From Streptococcus marimammalium DSM 18627 (lineage in GTDB: Bacteria > Bacillota > Bacilli > Lactobacillales > Streptococcaceae): 64,000 nt of DNA. The stretch lies in the NCBI RefSeq assembly GCF_000380045.1, contig NZ_KB904351.1, forward strand, positions 1-64,000. The letters run 5' to 3'. The notes below the pieces were generated by a model. The model worked only from the letters and a program-made list of their open reading frames with translations. It did no database searches and was not told the origin of the DNA. This document shows, piece after piece, positions 38,076 through 47,719 of this stretch (within the stretch, counting starts at the first letter, position 1; every line of letters begins with the position of its first letter). The translations under genes and the position numbers were made by a program.

Positions 38076-39410
38076 ATGGAAGACCCGAGTAGTCAATCGA
38101 TAATATTACAGTTATTATTATTAATTGTTTTGACTCTTTTTAATGCCTTTTTCTCAGCCAGTGAAATGGCTTTGGTTTCACTAAACCGTTCTCGTGTTGA
38201 ACAAAAAGCAGCCGAAGGCGACCATAAATACATGCGTTTACTAAAAATTTTAGAAAACCCCAATAACTTTTTGTCTACCATTCAAGTTGGTATTACACTT
38301 TTAACGCTGTTATCAGGAGCAAAGTTGGCTGATTCATTAGGAAAAGTCATTGCTTCTTGGTTTGGCAATTTACCATCTGCACAAACAATAGGTGGTATGA
38401 TATCATTAACTTTTCTAACGTATATCTCAATTGTTTTAGGTGAATTATATCCAAAACGTATTGCTATGAATTTGAAAGAAAATTTGGCAGTAGCAGCTGT
38501 CCCTTTCATTATTTTCTTAGGGAAAGTGGTTAGTCCCTTTGTTTGGTTATTATCTGCGAGCACTAATTTATTGAGTCGTATGACACCTATGACCTTTGAT
38601 GATGCTGATCAACAAATGACACGTGATGAGATTGAATACATGCTAACCAAAAGTGAAGCAACTCTAGATGCAGATGAGATTGAAATGCTTCAAGGTGTTT
38701 TTTCACTTGATGAGATGATGGCGCGTGAATTGATGGTGCCTAGAACTGATGCCTTCATGGTTGATATCAATGATGATTCACAAGAAATTATAAAAGCTAT
38801 TTTGAAAGAATCATTTTCTAGAATACCAGTTTATGATGATGACCGCGATAAGGTTATTGGTTTAATTCATACAAAAAAACTATTAAAAGCTGGTTTTACT
38901 GAAGGATTTGAAAATATTAATATCCGTCGAATATTACAGCAACCTTTATTTGTTCCCGAGACTATTTTTGTTGATGATTTATTAAGTGCTCTAAGAAACA
39001 CTCAAAACCAAATGGCAATTCTATTAGATGAATACGGTGGAGTTGCAGGACTTGTGACTTTAGAAGATTTATTAGAAGAAATTGTTGGTGAAATTGATGA
39101 TGAATCTGATAAGGTATCAGAATTTGTCCGAGAGATTGCTGAGAATACCTATATTGTTGTTGGAACTATGACTATTAATGAATTCAATGATTATTTTGAT
39201 ACAAGTCTTGAAAGTGATGATGTGGATACTATTGCTGGTTTTTATTTAACAGGAGTTGGCACCATTCCCAGTCCTGATGAAAAACGTTTCTTTGATGTTG
39301 ACTCAAAAGATAAGCATCTTGTGTTAGTTAATGATAAAGTAAGAGATGGTAGGGTAACAAAATTAAAAATCATGATTACAGAAATTCCTGAATCAAGCGA
39401 AAAAGACTAG
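38076..39410 (+). CDS. CNNM/CBS-domain membrane protein, HlyC/CorC family
   Basis: A 444-aa protein: N-terminal CNNM transmembrane domain with four hydrophobic helices (about 5-180, including NAFFSASEMALVSLNRSR), two CBS domains (about 205-330), and a C-terminal CorC_HlyC transporter-associated domain (about 345-435). Homologues take part in Mg2+ or Co2+ transport; the older hemolysin label is not supported by function. -10 TATAAT at 38034-38039, RBS AGGAG. Confidence 0.9.
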   Translation: MEDPSSQSIILQLLLLIVLTLFNAFFSASEMALVSLNRSRVEQKAAEGDHKYMRLLKILENPNNFLSTIQVGITLLTLLSGAKLADSLGKVIASWFGNLPSAQTIGGMISLTFLTYISIVLGELYPKRIAMNLKENLAVAAVPFIIFLGKVVSPFVWLLSASTNLLSRMTPMTFDDADQQMTRDEIEYMLTKSEATLDADEIEMLQGVFSLDEMMARELMVPRTDAFMVDINDDSQEIIKAILKESFSRIPVYDDDRDKVIGLIHTKKLLKAGFTEGFENINIRRILQQPLFVPETIFVDDLLSALRNTQNQMAILLDEYGGVAGLVTLEDLLEEIVGEIDDESDKVSEFVREIAENTYIVVGTMTINEFNDYFDTSLESDDVDTIAGFYLTGVGTIPSPDEKRFFDVDSKDKHLVLVNDKVRDGRVTKLKIMITEIPESSEKD

Positions 39411-39430
39411 TTCAAAAACTAGTCTTTTTT
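39401..39430 (+). terminator. Terminator after the CorC-family gene
   Basis: AAAAGACTAGTT (39401-39412) and AACTAGTCTTTT (39417-39428) around CAAA; the stem includes the gene's stop codon and ends in TTTTTT. Confidence 0.88.
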
Positions 39431-39482
39431 ACTTGAAAAATGGTATAATGAGTTAAAGAAATAAGATTAGAAGGGATATGAC

Positions 39483-40271
39483 ATGTCAACTATTGATTAT
39501 GGGAAAGTAACAGGCATGGTACATTCAACAGAAAGTTTTGGTTCCGTGGACGGTCCAGGGATACGTTTTATCATTTTCATGCAGGGTTGTAAAATGCGTT
39601 GTCAATACTGTCATAACCCTGATACTTGGGAGATGCAAACCAATCAATCTAAAGAACGTACAGTGGAAGATGTTTTACAAGAAGCTCTTCGTTACCGTGG
39701 TTTTTGGGGTAAAAAAGGAGGCATTACTGTTAGTGGTGGTGAAGCTCTTCTTCAAATAGAATTTGTCACAGCTCTGTTTACAGAAGCTAAAAAATTGGGT
39801 ATCCATTGTACCTTAGATACGTGTGCTCTACCATTTCGTGATAAACCAGAATACCATAAAATATTTGATAAACTACTTGCTGTAACAGATTTAGTCTTAT
39901 TAGATATTAAAGAAATTAATGATAACACTCACCGTTTTGTGACAAGTCAGAGCAACAAAAATATTCTTGCTTGTGCCCGTTATTTGTCTGATAAAAACAT
40001 TCCCGTTTGGATACGTCATGTCTTGGTGCCTGGTCTAACAGATATCGATGATGATTTAATTGAACTTGGGAAATTTGTGAAAACTCTAAAAAATGTTGAT
40101 AAGTTTGAAATTCTTCCTTATCATACTATGGGTGAATTCAAATGGCGTGAACTTGGGCTTCCATATCCATTAGCAGGTGTTAAACCACCGACAAAAGATC
40201 GTGTTAAAAATGCACAAGAGTTGATGGAAACAGAGAGCTATCAAGAATATATGAAACGTATTCACGGTTAA
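39483..40271 (+). CDS. pflA: Pyruvate formate-lyase activating enzyme
   Basis: A 262-aa radical SAM enzyme that installs the glycyl radical on pyruvate formate-lyase under anaerobic conditions. The 4Fe-4S cluster Cys are 36, 40 and 43 (CKMRCQYC), preceded by SVDGPGIRFIIF. SAM-binding TVSGGEALLQ (about 82-91) and LDIKEIND also fit. Length matches family. pflB is not in the window, which is normal in streptococci. Confidence 0.95.
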   Translation: MSTIDYGKVTGMVHSTESFGSVDGPGIRFIIFMQGCKMRCQYCHNPDTWEMQTNQSKERTVEDVLQEALRYRGFWGKKGGITVSGGEALLQIEFVTALFTEAKKLGIHCTLDTCALPFRDKPEYHKIFDKLLAVTDLVLLDIKEINDNTHRFVTSQSNKNILACARYLSDKNIPVWIRHVLVPGLTDIDDDLIELGKFVKTLKNVDKFEILPYHTMGEFKWRELGLPYPLAGVKPPTKDRVKNAQELMETESYQEYMKRIHG

Positions 40272-40280
40272 AAAGAAAAA

Positions 40281-40306
40281 AGAAGTTTAACAATAACTTC
40301 TTTTGT
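40281..40306 (+). terminator. Terminator after pflA
   Basis: AGAAGTT (40281-40287) pairs with AACTTCT (40295-40301), followed by TTTGTTTTT. Confidence 0.75.
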
Positions 40307-40331
40307 TTTTGAATAATGGGAGTGTCTCATT

Positions 40332-40360
40332 TTGCTATATTCTTATTTTTCTGCTAAAAT
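40332..40360 (+). promoter_or_regulatory. ppaC promoter
   Basis: -35 TTGCTA (40332-40337), 17-bp spacer and extended -10 TGCTAAAAT (TAAAAT at 40355-40360). Confidence 0.75.
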
Positions 40361-40400
40361 AAAGTGAATTTAGAAAAAGATATTAGAAGAGGTAATAATT

Positions 40401-41336
40401 ATGTCTAAAATTTTAGTTTTTGGTCATCAAAACCCTGATACTGACGCAATAGGTTCTGCTTATGGTTTTGCTTATCTAGCAAAAGAAGCATTCGGCTATG
40501 ACACTAAGGCAGTGGCTCTTGGTGAACCAAATGAAGAAACAACTTTTGCCTTAGATTATTTTGGTGTTAAACCTCTTGAAGTTGTTTATTCTGCTAAAGA
40601 AGCAGGTTCAACTCAAGTCATGCTAACCGACCACAATGAATTTCAACAATCTATCTCTGATATTCGAGATGTTGAAGTGGTTTATGTCGTCGATCACCAC
40701 CGTGTGGCTAATTTTGAAACAGCTAATCCACTCTTTATGCGTTTAGAACCAGTAGGTTCAGCTAGCACGATTACCTATCGCATGTTTAAAGAAAATAACA
40801 TTTCTGTCCCTAAAGATATTGCAGGAATGCTACTTTCTGGCTTGATTTCAGATACCTTGCTATTAAAATCCCCAACAACGCACCAAATTGACCATGGTGT
40901 TGCCAAAGAACTGGCTGCCATTGCAGAAGTTAACTTAGAAGAATATGGGCTTCAAATGCTTAAGGCTGGTACTAATCTTGCAAGTAAAACAGCAGCAGAA
41001 TTGATTGATATTGATGCTAAGACTTTTGAACTTAATGGCAATAAGGTCCGTGTCGCTCAAGTCAATACAGTCGACATTGCTGATGTCCTAGAACGTCAAG
41101 CAGAAATCGAAGACGCTATCAAAAAAGCAATTGCTACAAATGGTTATTCTGATTTTGTCTTGATGATTACTGATATTATCAATTCTAATTCAGAAATTTT
41201 ATCACTTGGCAATAATAGAGATAAAATTGAAGCAGCCTTTAATTTCAAATTGGTTGACAACCATGCCTTCCTTGAGGGGGCGGTTTCTCGTAAAAAACAA
41301 GTGGTACCACAATTGACTGAAAGTTTTAATCGTTAA
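40401..41336 (+). CDS. ppaC: Manganese-dependent inorganic pyrophosphatase
   Basis: A 311-aa family II pyrophosphatase of the DHH superfamily that pulls biosynthetic reactions by hydrolysing PPi. Metal and DHH motifs: [14 protein letters not shown] (about 7-20), [15 protein letters not shown] (about 95-104), and the C-terminal DHHA2 segment [11 protein letters not shown] single gene with its own promoter and terminator. Confidence 0.96.
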   Translation: MSKILVFGHQNPDTDAIGSAYGFAYLAKEAFGYDTKAVALGEPNEETTFALDYFGVKPLEVVYSAKEAGSTQVMLTDHNEFQQSISDIRDVEVVYVVDHHRVANFETANPLFMRLEPVGSASTITYRMFKENNISVPKDIAGMLLSGLISDTLLLKSPTTHQIDHGVAKELAAIAEVNLEEYGLQMLKAGTNLASKTAAELIDIDAKTFELNGNKVRVAQVNTVDIADVLERQAEIEDAIKKAIATNGYSDFVLMITDIINSNSEILSLGNNRDKIEAAFNFKLVDNHAFLEGAVSRKKQVVPQLTESFNR

Positions 41337-41341
41337 AAATC

Positions 41342-41376
41342 AACTCTAACAAATGATTTTGTTAGAGTTTTTTATT
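41342..41376 (+). terminator. Terminator after ppaC
   Basis: AACTCTAACAAA (41342-41353) and TTTGTTAGAGTT (41358-41369) around TGAT, then TTTTTATTTT. Confidence 0.9.
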
Positions 41377-41437
41377 TTGAAAAGACATTGTAGGAGTTTT
41401 AGAAAAGTACTAAAGTCTATGATATAATAGGGATATT

Positions 41438-43903
41438 ATGAAAGAAGAGATAAAAAAGCCAAGATATGCCGTTGTAGATTTGGAAGCAACCTCAGCAGGA
41501 ACAATTGCCTCCATTATTCAAGTTGGCATCGTCATTATTGAAGATGACATTATTATCAAAACCTATGAAACAGATATTAACCCTCATGAAAGATTGGATG
41601 ACCATATTGTTGCTTTAACAGGTTTGACAGATGAGCGCTTAAGTAGGGCACCTGAATTTTCACAGGTAGCAAAAGAAATCTTTGAGTTACTTGAACACTG
41701 TATTTTTGTAGCACACAATGTGAAATTTGATGCTAATCTTTTAGCAGAACAATTATTTTTGGAAGGGTATGAATTAATGACACCACGTGTTGATACGGTT
41801 GAATTAACTCAAATTTTCTACCCTACCTTAGAAAAATATAGTTTGCCTATTTTGGCTAAAAGTTTGTCTCTTAATTTGGCAAATGCCCATACAGCCATCT
41901 CAGATGCCATTGCCACCGCAGAATTATTCTTAAAATTAAGAAGTAAAATGCGTCAATTACCTAAAAGAACTCTTGAAAAAATAGTGAGTTTTGGAGACAG
42001 TCTCTTGTTTGAATCCCAGTTGGTGATCAAAGAAATCCTTGCTGAAAAATCATCCTATGATGATAAAGATTTTATTAGAGTGGCAGATATCCTACTAAAA
42101 AAAGATCAAGCCATGGCTAAACCAAAACACTTATCTCATGACTTTGATACCAATTGTCATTATTTGGGTTTGGATGAACGCCCAATCCAATCACAGTTTG
42201 CGCAATTAATTGAAAAACGCTTTGATGAGCCGACAACGAGTTTTATTGAAGCACAAGCAGGGATTGGTAAAACTTACGGCTACCTTTTGACTCTTCTACC
42301 AAGACTTGATGGTAAACAACTCCTTATCAGTGTGCCAACTAAAGTGCTACAAGACCAGATTGTTGTTAATGAAGGTCAAAACATTAAAGAAGCTTTTAAT
42401 ATTGATTGTCAAAGCATCAAAAGCCCGCAAAATTATCTTAAACTAGATGTTTTTTATCAAACCTTGCATCGACAAGACCATAATCGTCTGATTAACCGCT
42501 ATAAAATGCAACTCTTGGTTTGGTTACTTGAAACCGATACGGGTGATTTGGATGAAGTTAAACAAAAACAACGCTTTGAAGCATATTTTGACGAGATAAA
42601 ACATGATGGCTATATTGATACTTTGTCTCCATTTTTTAATGTTGATTTTTGGCGTAAAATAGAAAAAAATTATCACAAAAAATCAATTATTATCACTAAT
42701 CATGCTTATTTGCTTGCTCGCTTAGAACATGACAAGTCCTTTTTAGAAAATAAGGTTCTTGTGATTGATGAAGCACAAAAATTTTTTTTGGCTTTAGAAA
42801 GAACCTCACAAAAAAAGGTGAATGTCACAAAAATCTTACAAATCATTCACAAAAAATTGCAACAAGAGCCTCCACTTATTTTACAAAGATTACTAGAGAG
42901 TCTTCAATTTGAATTAAGCCATTTAGTTGAGGATTTTTACAAGAAAAAAAGAGTCCTTCTAAAAGAAGAACAGCTTATACAACTTAAACAAGATATTAGT
43001 GAATATCCTGATAATGATTTAGACAAGTTGAAGGAATTGTTGTTTGGCTCTTTAACTGTTTTTTGGTTAGAGAGTGAGCAACTGGAGACGCATCGTGACA
43101 CCTATCTCAGAGGTGGTCAGACCGACTTTAGACGTTTTCAAGAATATTTATCACCGAAAACGAAAACCTACGCTATATCAGCCACACTGTCGATTAGTAA
43201 AAAAGTCAATCTCGCTGATTTACTAGGTTTTGATGAGGTTACCTTTGATTATTTGCCTGTTGACGTCAGTCTTAATCAAAAGATTTGGCTGGATAAAGAA
43301 GCAGAGCCCTATGAGAAAACTAACTTAGCTTCCTATGAGGCTTTATTGGTTAAAAAAATAGTCTCATTGAGCAGAAAAAACGTTCCGATGCTAGTTTTAT
43401 TTACATCAAAACAAGTCATGTTATCTGTCTCGGAACGTTTGGAGGAGCATCATATCAAACATCTGACTCAGTATAAAAATGGTTTAGCTAGTAATATAAA
43501 ACGACGTTTTGACAATGGAGAAAGTAAAGTTCTCCTTGGAACGGGCAGTTTTTGGGAAGGGGTTGACTTTACTAGCCAAGATAAAATGATAGCAGTCATC
43601 ACAAGGTTACCGTTTGATAATCCAGAGGATTTTTTCACTAAAAAAATGGCAAGCTACCTTAGAGACAATAAGAAAAATCCGTTCTATGATTATACCTTGC
43701 CAGTTGCTATTTTAAAATTAAAGCAGGCTATCGGACGGACCAATCGTAGACAAACACAACGCTCTGCGGTTATTATTTTAGATAATAGAGTGGTCACTAA
43801 ACGTTATGGCAAACAAATTCGTCATGCCTTAACCAAGCAATCTCCCGTTAGAGAAGAAAATTTTGAAGAAATCCTATCAGAACTATCTGATTTTTTGCTA
43901 TAA
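41438..43903 (+). CDS. dinG: DinG-family helicase with N-terminal DnaQ-like exonuclease domain
   Basis: An 821-aa fusion found in Firmicutes. Residues 1-170 are a DEDDh 3'-5' exonuclease (VVDLEATSAG, FVAHNVKFDANLL, HTAISDAIA). The rest is an XPD/DinG-type superfamily 2 helicase: Walker A EAQAGIGKTYGY (about 275), DEAQ (about 446), SATLSIS and the motif VI QAIGRTNRRQ. The four FeS-cluster Cys of E. coli DinG are not obvious. -10 TATAAT at 41423-41428 lies only nine bases before the ATG, so the leader is very short. DNA repair role by family. Confidence 0.9.
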   Translation: MKEEIKKPRYAVVDLEATSAGTIASIIQVGIVIIEDDIIIKTYETDINPHERLDDHIVALTGLTDERLSRAPEFSQVAKEIFELLEHCIFVAHNVKFDANLLAEQLFLEGYELMTPRVDTVELTQIFYPTLEKYSLPILAKSLSLNLANAHTAISDAIATAELFLKLRSKMRQLPKRTLEKIVSFGDSLLFESQLVIKEILAEKSSYDDKDFIRVADILLKKDQAMAKPKHLSHDFDTNCHYLGLDERPIQSQFAQLIEKRFDEPTTSFIEAQAGIGKTYGYLLTLLPRLDGKQLLISVPTKVLQDQIVVNEGQNIKEAFNIDCQSIKSPQNYLKLDVFYQTLHRQDHNRLINRYKMQLLVWLLETDTGDLDEVKQKQRFEAYFDEIKHDGYIDTLSPFFNVDFWRKIEKNYHKKSIIITNHAYLLARLEHDKSFLENKVLVIDEAQKFFLALERTSQKKVNVTKILQIIHKKLQQEPPLILQRLLESLQFELSHLVEDFYKKKRVLLKEEQLIQLKQDISEYPDNDLDKLKELLFGSLTVFWLESEQLETHRDTYLRGGQTDFRRFQEYLSPKTKTYAISATLSISKKVNLADLLGFDEVTFDYLPVDVSLNQKIWLDKEAEPYEKTNLASYEALLVKKIVSLSRKNVPMLVLFTSKQVMLSVSERLEEHHIKHLTQYKNGLASNIKRRFDNGESKVLLGTGSFWEGVDFTSQDKMIAVITRLPFDNPEDFFTKKMASYLRDNKKNPFYDYTLPVAILKLKQAIGRTNRRQTQRSAVIILDNRVVTKRYGKQIRHALTKQSPVREENFEEILSELSDFLL

Positions 43904-44020
43904 TAGGTAGTGTTAAATAAGTGGTGAGAACTTTTAGTAAATCATTATGAGATTATCATGGTGAAAAAGTTATTTATCACTTTTGACCATTAAAGAATGA
44001 TAGAATAGCGTGGAGGAGAT

Positions 44021-45205
44021 ATGGTAAAATTATCAGATCGTGTCTTAAACATGTCTGAGAGTGTGACTTTGGCAGCTGGCGCACGTGCTAAAGCCTTGCA
44101 GGCAAGTGGACGTGATATCATCAATTTGACCTTGGGCGAGCCTGATTTTGTGACCCCTCAAACGATTCAAGACAAAGCGATTGAAGCGATTAGAAATGGG
44201 GCAGCAAGTTTTTATACACCAGCTTCAGGATTAGTTGCTCTTAAAGAAGCAATCAGAGATTATATGAAAGCACACTACGGCTACTCGGTTTCAACGGCAG
44301 AGGTTGTCGTAGGGACTGGTGCCAAATTTATCTTGTATAGTTTTTTCATGGCGGTGCTTAATCCTTTTGACGAGGTTTTGATACCTGCGCCTTACTGGGT
44401 GAGCTATGCCGATCAAATCAAGATGGCACAAGGCTCTCCTATCATTATTCCTACCAAACAGAGCAATCACTTTAAAGTGACGGTGGCTGAGCTAGAAGCG
44501 GTTAAAACGAAGAAGACAAAAGTTCTTTTATTGAACTCACCTTCTAATCCAACGGGAATGATTTATGATAAAGACGAACTTCTAGCCATAGGTCAGTGGG
44601 CGGTTGACAATGACATTCTTATCTTAGCAGATGATATTTATGGTAGGCTGGTTTACAATGGGGCTCAGTTCACACCTATCTCAACGCTTAGTGATGAGAT
44701 TAAGCAACAAACGATTGTTGTCAATGGTGTTTCAAAGACCTATGCGATGACAGGATGGCGGATTGGTTTTGCGGTTGGGCAGCCAGAGATTATTGCTGCT
44801 ATGGGCAAAATTTTAGGACAGACCACCTCAAATCCGACAACAGTTGCTCAGTATGCTGCCATTGAAGCCCTTAGTGGCCCTCAAGATGTGATTGAAGAGA
44901 TGAGGCAAGCCTTTGAAGAACGTCTGAATACCATTTACCCTCAGTTAGCAGCTGTCCCTGGCTTTGAAGTGGTTAAACCGCAAGGCGCTTTTTATCTGTT
45001 TCCAAACGTCTCTAAGGCAATGGCAATAAAGGGCTATCAAAATGTCACAGACTTTACAATGGCCATTTTAGAAGAAGCAGGTGTTGCTTTAGTAACAGGA
45101 GAGGGCTTTGGTGCCCCAGAAAACGTCCGTTTAAGCTATGCCACCGACCTAGAAACCCTCAAAGAAGGCGTTCGTCGCTTAACAGCCTTTATGAAAAATA
45201 ACTAA
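44021..45205 (+). CDS. aspB: Aspartate aminotransferase (class I PLP enzyme)
   Basis: A 394-aa fold-type I aminotransferase. Substrate/PLP motifs: LTLGEPDFVTP, SPSNPTGM, and the Schiff-base Lys in NGVSKTYAMTGWRIGF (about residue 239). Bacillus-type AspB; aspartate specificity is supported by being cotranscribed with asnS (19-bp gap). Base composition is richer in GC than the window: 60 of 120 bases in 44041-44160. RBS GGAGGAG before the ATG. Confidence 0.9.
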   Translation: MVKLSDRVLNMSESVTLAAGARAKALQASGRDIINLTLGEPDFVTPQTIQDKAIEAIRNGAASFYTPASGLVALKEAIRDYMKAHYGYSVSTAEVVVGTGAKFILYSFFMAVLNPFDEVLIPAPYWVSYADQIKMAQGSPIIIPTKQSNHFKVTVAELEAVKTKKTKVLLLNSPSNPTGMIYDKDELLAIGQWAVDNDILILADDIYGRLVYNGAQFTPISTLSDEIKQQTIVVNGVSKTYAMTGWRIGFAVGQPEIIAAMGKILGQTTSNPTTVAQYAAIEALSGPQDVIEEMRQAFEERLNTIYPQLAAVPGFEVVKPQGAFYLFPNVSKAMAIKGYQNVTDFTMAILEEAGVALVTGEGFGAPENVRLSYATDLETLKEGVRRLTAFMKNN

Positions 45206-45224
45206 AAGATAGAAAAGAGAGATT

Positions 45225-46565
45225 ATGTCAAAAGAATACGTATCAATTATTGATGTTAAGAACTATGTTGGTCAAGAAGTCACCATCGGTGCTTGGGTTG
45301 CCAATAAATCAGGAAAAGGGAAATTAGCCTTTCTACAACTTCGTGATGGAACTGCTTTTTTCCAAGCGGTTGCCTTTAAACCAAACTTTATTGAAAAATT
45401 TGGTGAAGAAGTAGGCTTAGAAAAATTTAATACGATTAAAAAGCTAAGCCAAGAAACATCTGTCCTTGTTAAAGGAATTGTTAAAGAAGATGAACGTTCA
45501 AAATTTGGTTATGAGTTAGATGTTGTTGACCTTGAAGTGGTTGGTGAAAGTGATGAATACCCAATCACACCAAAAGAACATGGAACAGATTTCTTGATGG
45601 ACCATCGTCACCTTTGGTTGAGATCGCGTAAGCAACATGCCATCATGTTAATCCGTAATGAGCTGATTCGTGCGACGTATGAATTCTTTAACAAAGAAGG
45701 CTTCATCAAGATTGATTCACCAATTTTAACAGGATCAGCGCCTGAAGGGACCACAGAACTATTTGAAACAGATTATTTTGGCCAACCAGCCTTTCTAAGC
45801 CAAACTGGTCAACTTTACGCAGAAGCAGGGGCAATGGCTCTTGGTAAGGTCTTTACCTTTGGTCCGACTTTCCGTGCTGAGAAATCAAAAACAAGACGTC
45901 ATTTGACGGAATTTTGGATGATTGAACCAGAGATGGCCTTTGTCCAACACGAAGAATCCCTTGATATTCAAGAAGCCTATATTAAGTTCTTAATCAAAGC
46001 AGTGTTGGATAATCAAGGCTATGCGCTTGATGTTTTAGAACGCGACAGAAGTCTTTTAGAGAAATACCTCAACGAACCCTTCAAGCGCGTGACCTATGAT
46101 GATGCGATTGCTTTATTGCAAGAAAAAGCAGCCGAAAATGATTACGAACCAATCGAGTGGGGTGATGATTTTGGCTCACCACATGAAACCTTTGTGTCAA
46201 ACTACTACGGTGTGCCAACCTTCATCATGAACTATCCAAAAGCGATTAAAGCCTTCTACATGAAACCACACCCAACGAGAGATGACGTGGTCATTTGTGC
46301 CGACTTGATTGCACCAGAAGGTTATGGCGAGATTATTGGTGGTAGTGAGCGTGCGACTGACTATGACTATTTAAAAACTAAAATTGCTGAATTCGGTCTA
46401 TCCGAAGAAGAATACGGTTGGTATTTAGATCTTCGTAAGTACGGTAGCGTGCCACATTCTGGTTTTGGCTTAGGCCTAGAACGTATGGTAACCTTTGTCA
46501 CAGGCAATGAACATATCCGCGAAGCTATTCCATTCCCACGTATGCTACACCGCTTGAAACCATAA
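45225..46565 (+). CDS. asnS: Asparaginyl-tRNA synthetase
   Basis: A 446-aa class IIb synthetase. N-terminal OB-fold anticodon-binding domain (about 1-110), class II motif 2 [22 protein letters not shown] and motif 3 [10 protein letters not shown] near the C-terminus. It follows aspB in one operon. No T-box leader is seen upstream of the pair. Confidence 0.96.
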   Translation: MSKEYVSIIDVKNYVGQEVTIGAWVANKSGKGKLAFLQLRDGTAFFQAVAFKPNFIEKFGEEVGLEKFNTIKKLSQETSVLVKGIVKEDERSKFGYELDVVDLEVVGESDEYPITPKEHGTDFLMDHRHLWLRSRKQHAIMLIRNELIRATYEFFNKEGFIKIDSPILTGSAPEGTTELFETDYFGQPAFLSQTGQLYAEAGAMALGKVFTFGPTFRAEKSKTRRHLTEFWMIEPEMAFVQHEESLDIQEAYIKFLIKAVLDNQGYALDVLERDRSLLEKYLNEPFKRVTYDDAIALLQEKAAENDYEPIEWGDDFGSPHETFVSNYYGVPTFIMNYPKAIKAFYMKPHPTRDDVVICADLIAPEGYGEIIGGSERATDYDYLKTKIAEFGLSEEEYGWYLDLRKYGSVPHSGFGLGLERMVTFVTGNEHIREAIPFPRMLHRLKP

Positions 46566-46582
46566 AAAGATAAGAAGAAAAG

Positions 46583-46609
46583 AGTGACTCCTAGGAGTTG
46601 CTTTTTTTT
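46583..46609 (+). terminator. Terminator after asnS
   Basis: AGTGACTCCT (46583-46592) pairs with AGGAGTTGCT (46593-46602, two G-T pairs; the innermost bases form the loop), followed by TTTTTTT. Confidence 0.75.
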
Positions 46610-46981
46610 AGTTTGAAAAAGTGATTTTATAGCATTTATCATACTGCTGATAGTAACTATAATGTTAAAAATTGAGAATTAATTTTTCCAATTTTTAGAT
46701 AAAAATGCATTTTGTCAGATGTTAAAGAAGTTAATTTTATGATAAAATAGATAATTGAAAAATAGGAATAATCAAAGAAAAAAGAGAATTCTACTTCGTT
46801 ATCAATGAGAAAAACAGTTTAAGACGTTTTGATGACCTTTTGAGATTTGGGTAATAAAACGTCATGTTTTATGATAACCTATCATTGATAGGACTAATCA
46901 TATTATTAAAAATGGATAATCATTACTACATGAGTTTGAAAGTAATCCTAACAAAGTGATGGAAAGTAAGAGGGAAATGAA
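46610..46981 (+). promoter_or_regulatory. Intergenic region and regulator promoter, direct-repeat box 1
   Basis: 372 bases without a gene. The middle holds two 11-bp boxes, ACAGTTTAAGA (46814-46824) and ACCTTTTGAGA (46835-46845), separated by CGTTTTGATG. Exactly 29 bases later lies the weak -10-like TAACCT (46875-46880). The same layout recurs at 49157, 50297 and 51104, so this is taken as the autoregulated promoter of the two-component genes. Only very short open frames (under 20 codons) are otherwise present; none resembles a double-glycine peptide. Confidence 0.7.
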
Positions 46982-47719
46982 GTGAATATATTTGTCTTAG
47001 AAGATGATTTTATTCAACAAACACGAATGGAAACAGCTATTAAAGAACTAACAAGAAAGCATGGCATTTCTCCTAAAAAATTGGAAGTATTTGGGAAAGC
47101 CAATCAATTATTAGAGGCGATTGAAGAAAAAGGAGCACACCAGCTGTTTTTCTTGGATATTGAAATCAAAACAGACGAGTTGAAAGGGTTAGAAGTGGCA
47201 AAACAAATTAGGGCGATTGATCCCTATGCGATTATTGTTTTTGTGACCACACATACTGAGTTTATGCCGCTCACCTTTCGTTATCAAGTCGCTGCTTTAG
47301 ACTTTATTGCTAAAGAACTCTCTCAAGAAGAGTTTGAAGAAAGAATTGAAACAACTCTTATCTATGTTGACCAAAAAGATAGCAGAACAGTGGCAGAAGA
47401 GTCCTTCTATTTTAAATCTAAGTTCGCCCAAGTTCAGTACCCTTTCAATGAAGTCTATTATATCGAAACATCACCACGACCACATCGTGTTATCCTCTAC
47501 ACCAAAAACGATAGAATGGAATTTACGGCTAGTTTATCTGAAATTTTAAAGCAGGACAAACGCTTCATTCAATGTCACCGCTCTTTTGCCATTAATCCGG
47601 CAAATGTTCTTAAGGTAGATAGACAAGACAGAGTCGTTTATTTTCCAAATGGTACTAGTTGCCTCGTTTCAAGACAAAAGATTAATACTATTGTAAAGAT
47701 TGTTGAGGGCTTGCACTAA
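46982..47719 (+). CDS. LytTR response regulator, BlpR/SilA type
   Basis: A 245-aa regulator. The receiver domain (about 1-125) has the acidic LEDD (6-9), phosphoacceptor Asp59 in FFLDIEI and a Thr/Lys switch (TTHT, AKEL). The C-terminal LytTR DNA-binding domain spans about 140-240 (YIETSPRPHRVILYT, CHRSFAINPANVLKVD). Such regulators (BlpR, ComE, SilA) bind paired direct repeats and control bacteriocin or competence genes after peptide-pheromone signalling. GTG start at 46982, RBS AGAGGG. The last base of its stop codon is the first base of the kinase start. Confidence 0.88.
   Translation: MNIFVLEDDFIQQTRMETAIKELTRKHGISPKKLEVFGKANQLLEAIEEKGAHQLFFLDIEIKTDELKGLEVAKQIRAIDPYAIIVFVTTHTEFMPLTFRYQVAALDFIAKELSQEEFEERIETTLIYVDQKDSRTVAEESFYFKSKFAQVQYPFNEVYYIETSPRPHRVILYTKNDRMEFTASLSEILKQDKRFIQCHRSFAINPANVLKVDRQDRVVYFPNGTSCLVSRQKINTIVKIVEGLH

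Noticed and set aside
43904..44020. T-box leader ahead of aspB-asnS
   Set aside because: No TGGnACCGCG-type T-box sequence or terminator/antiterminator pair was found in the 117-bp gap.
46367..46642. Minus-strand 91-codon frame over the end of asnS
   Set aside because: It is the shadow of a conserved gene in another frame, with no RBS or family resemblance.
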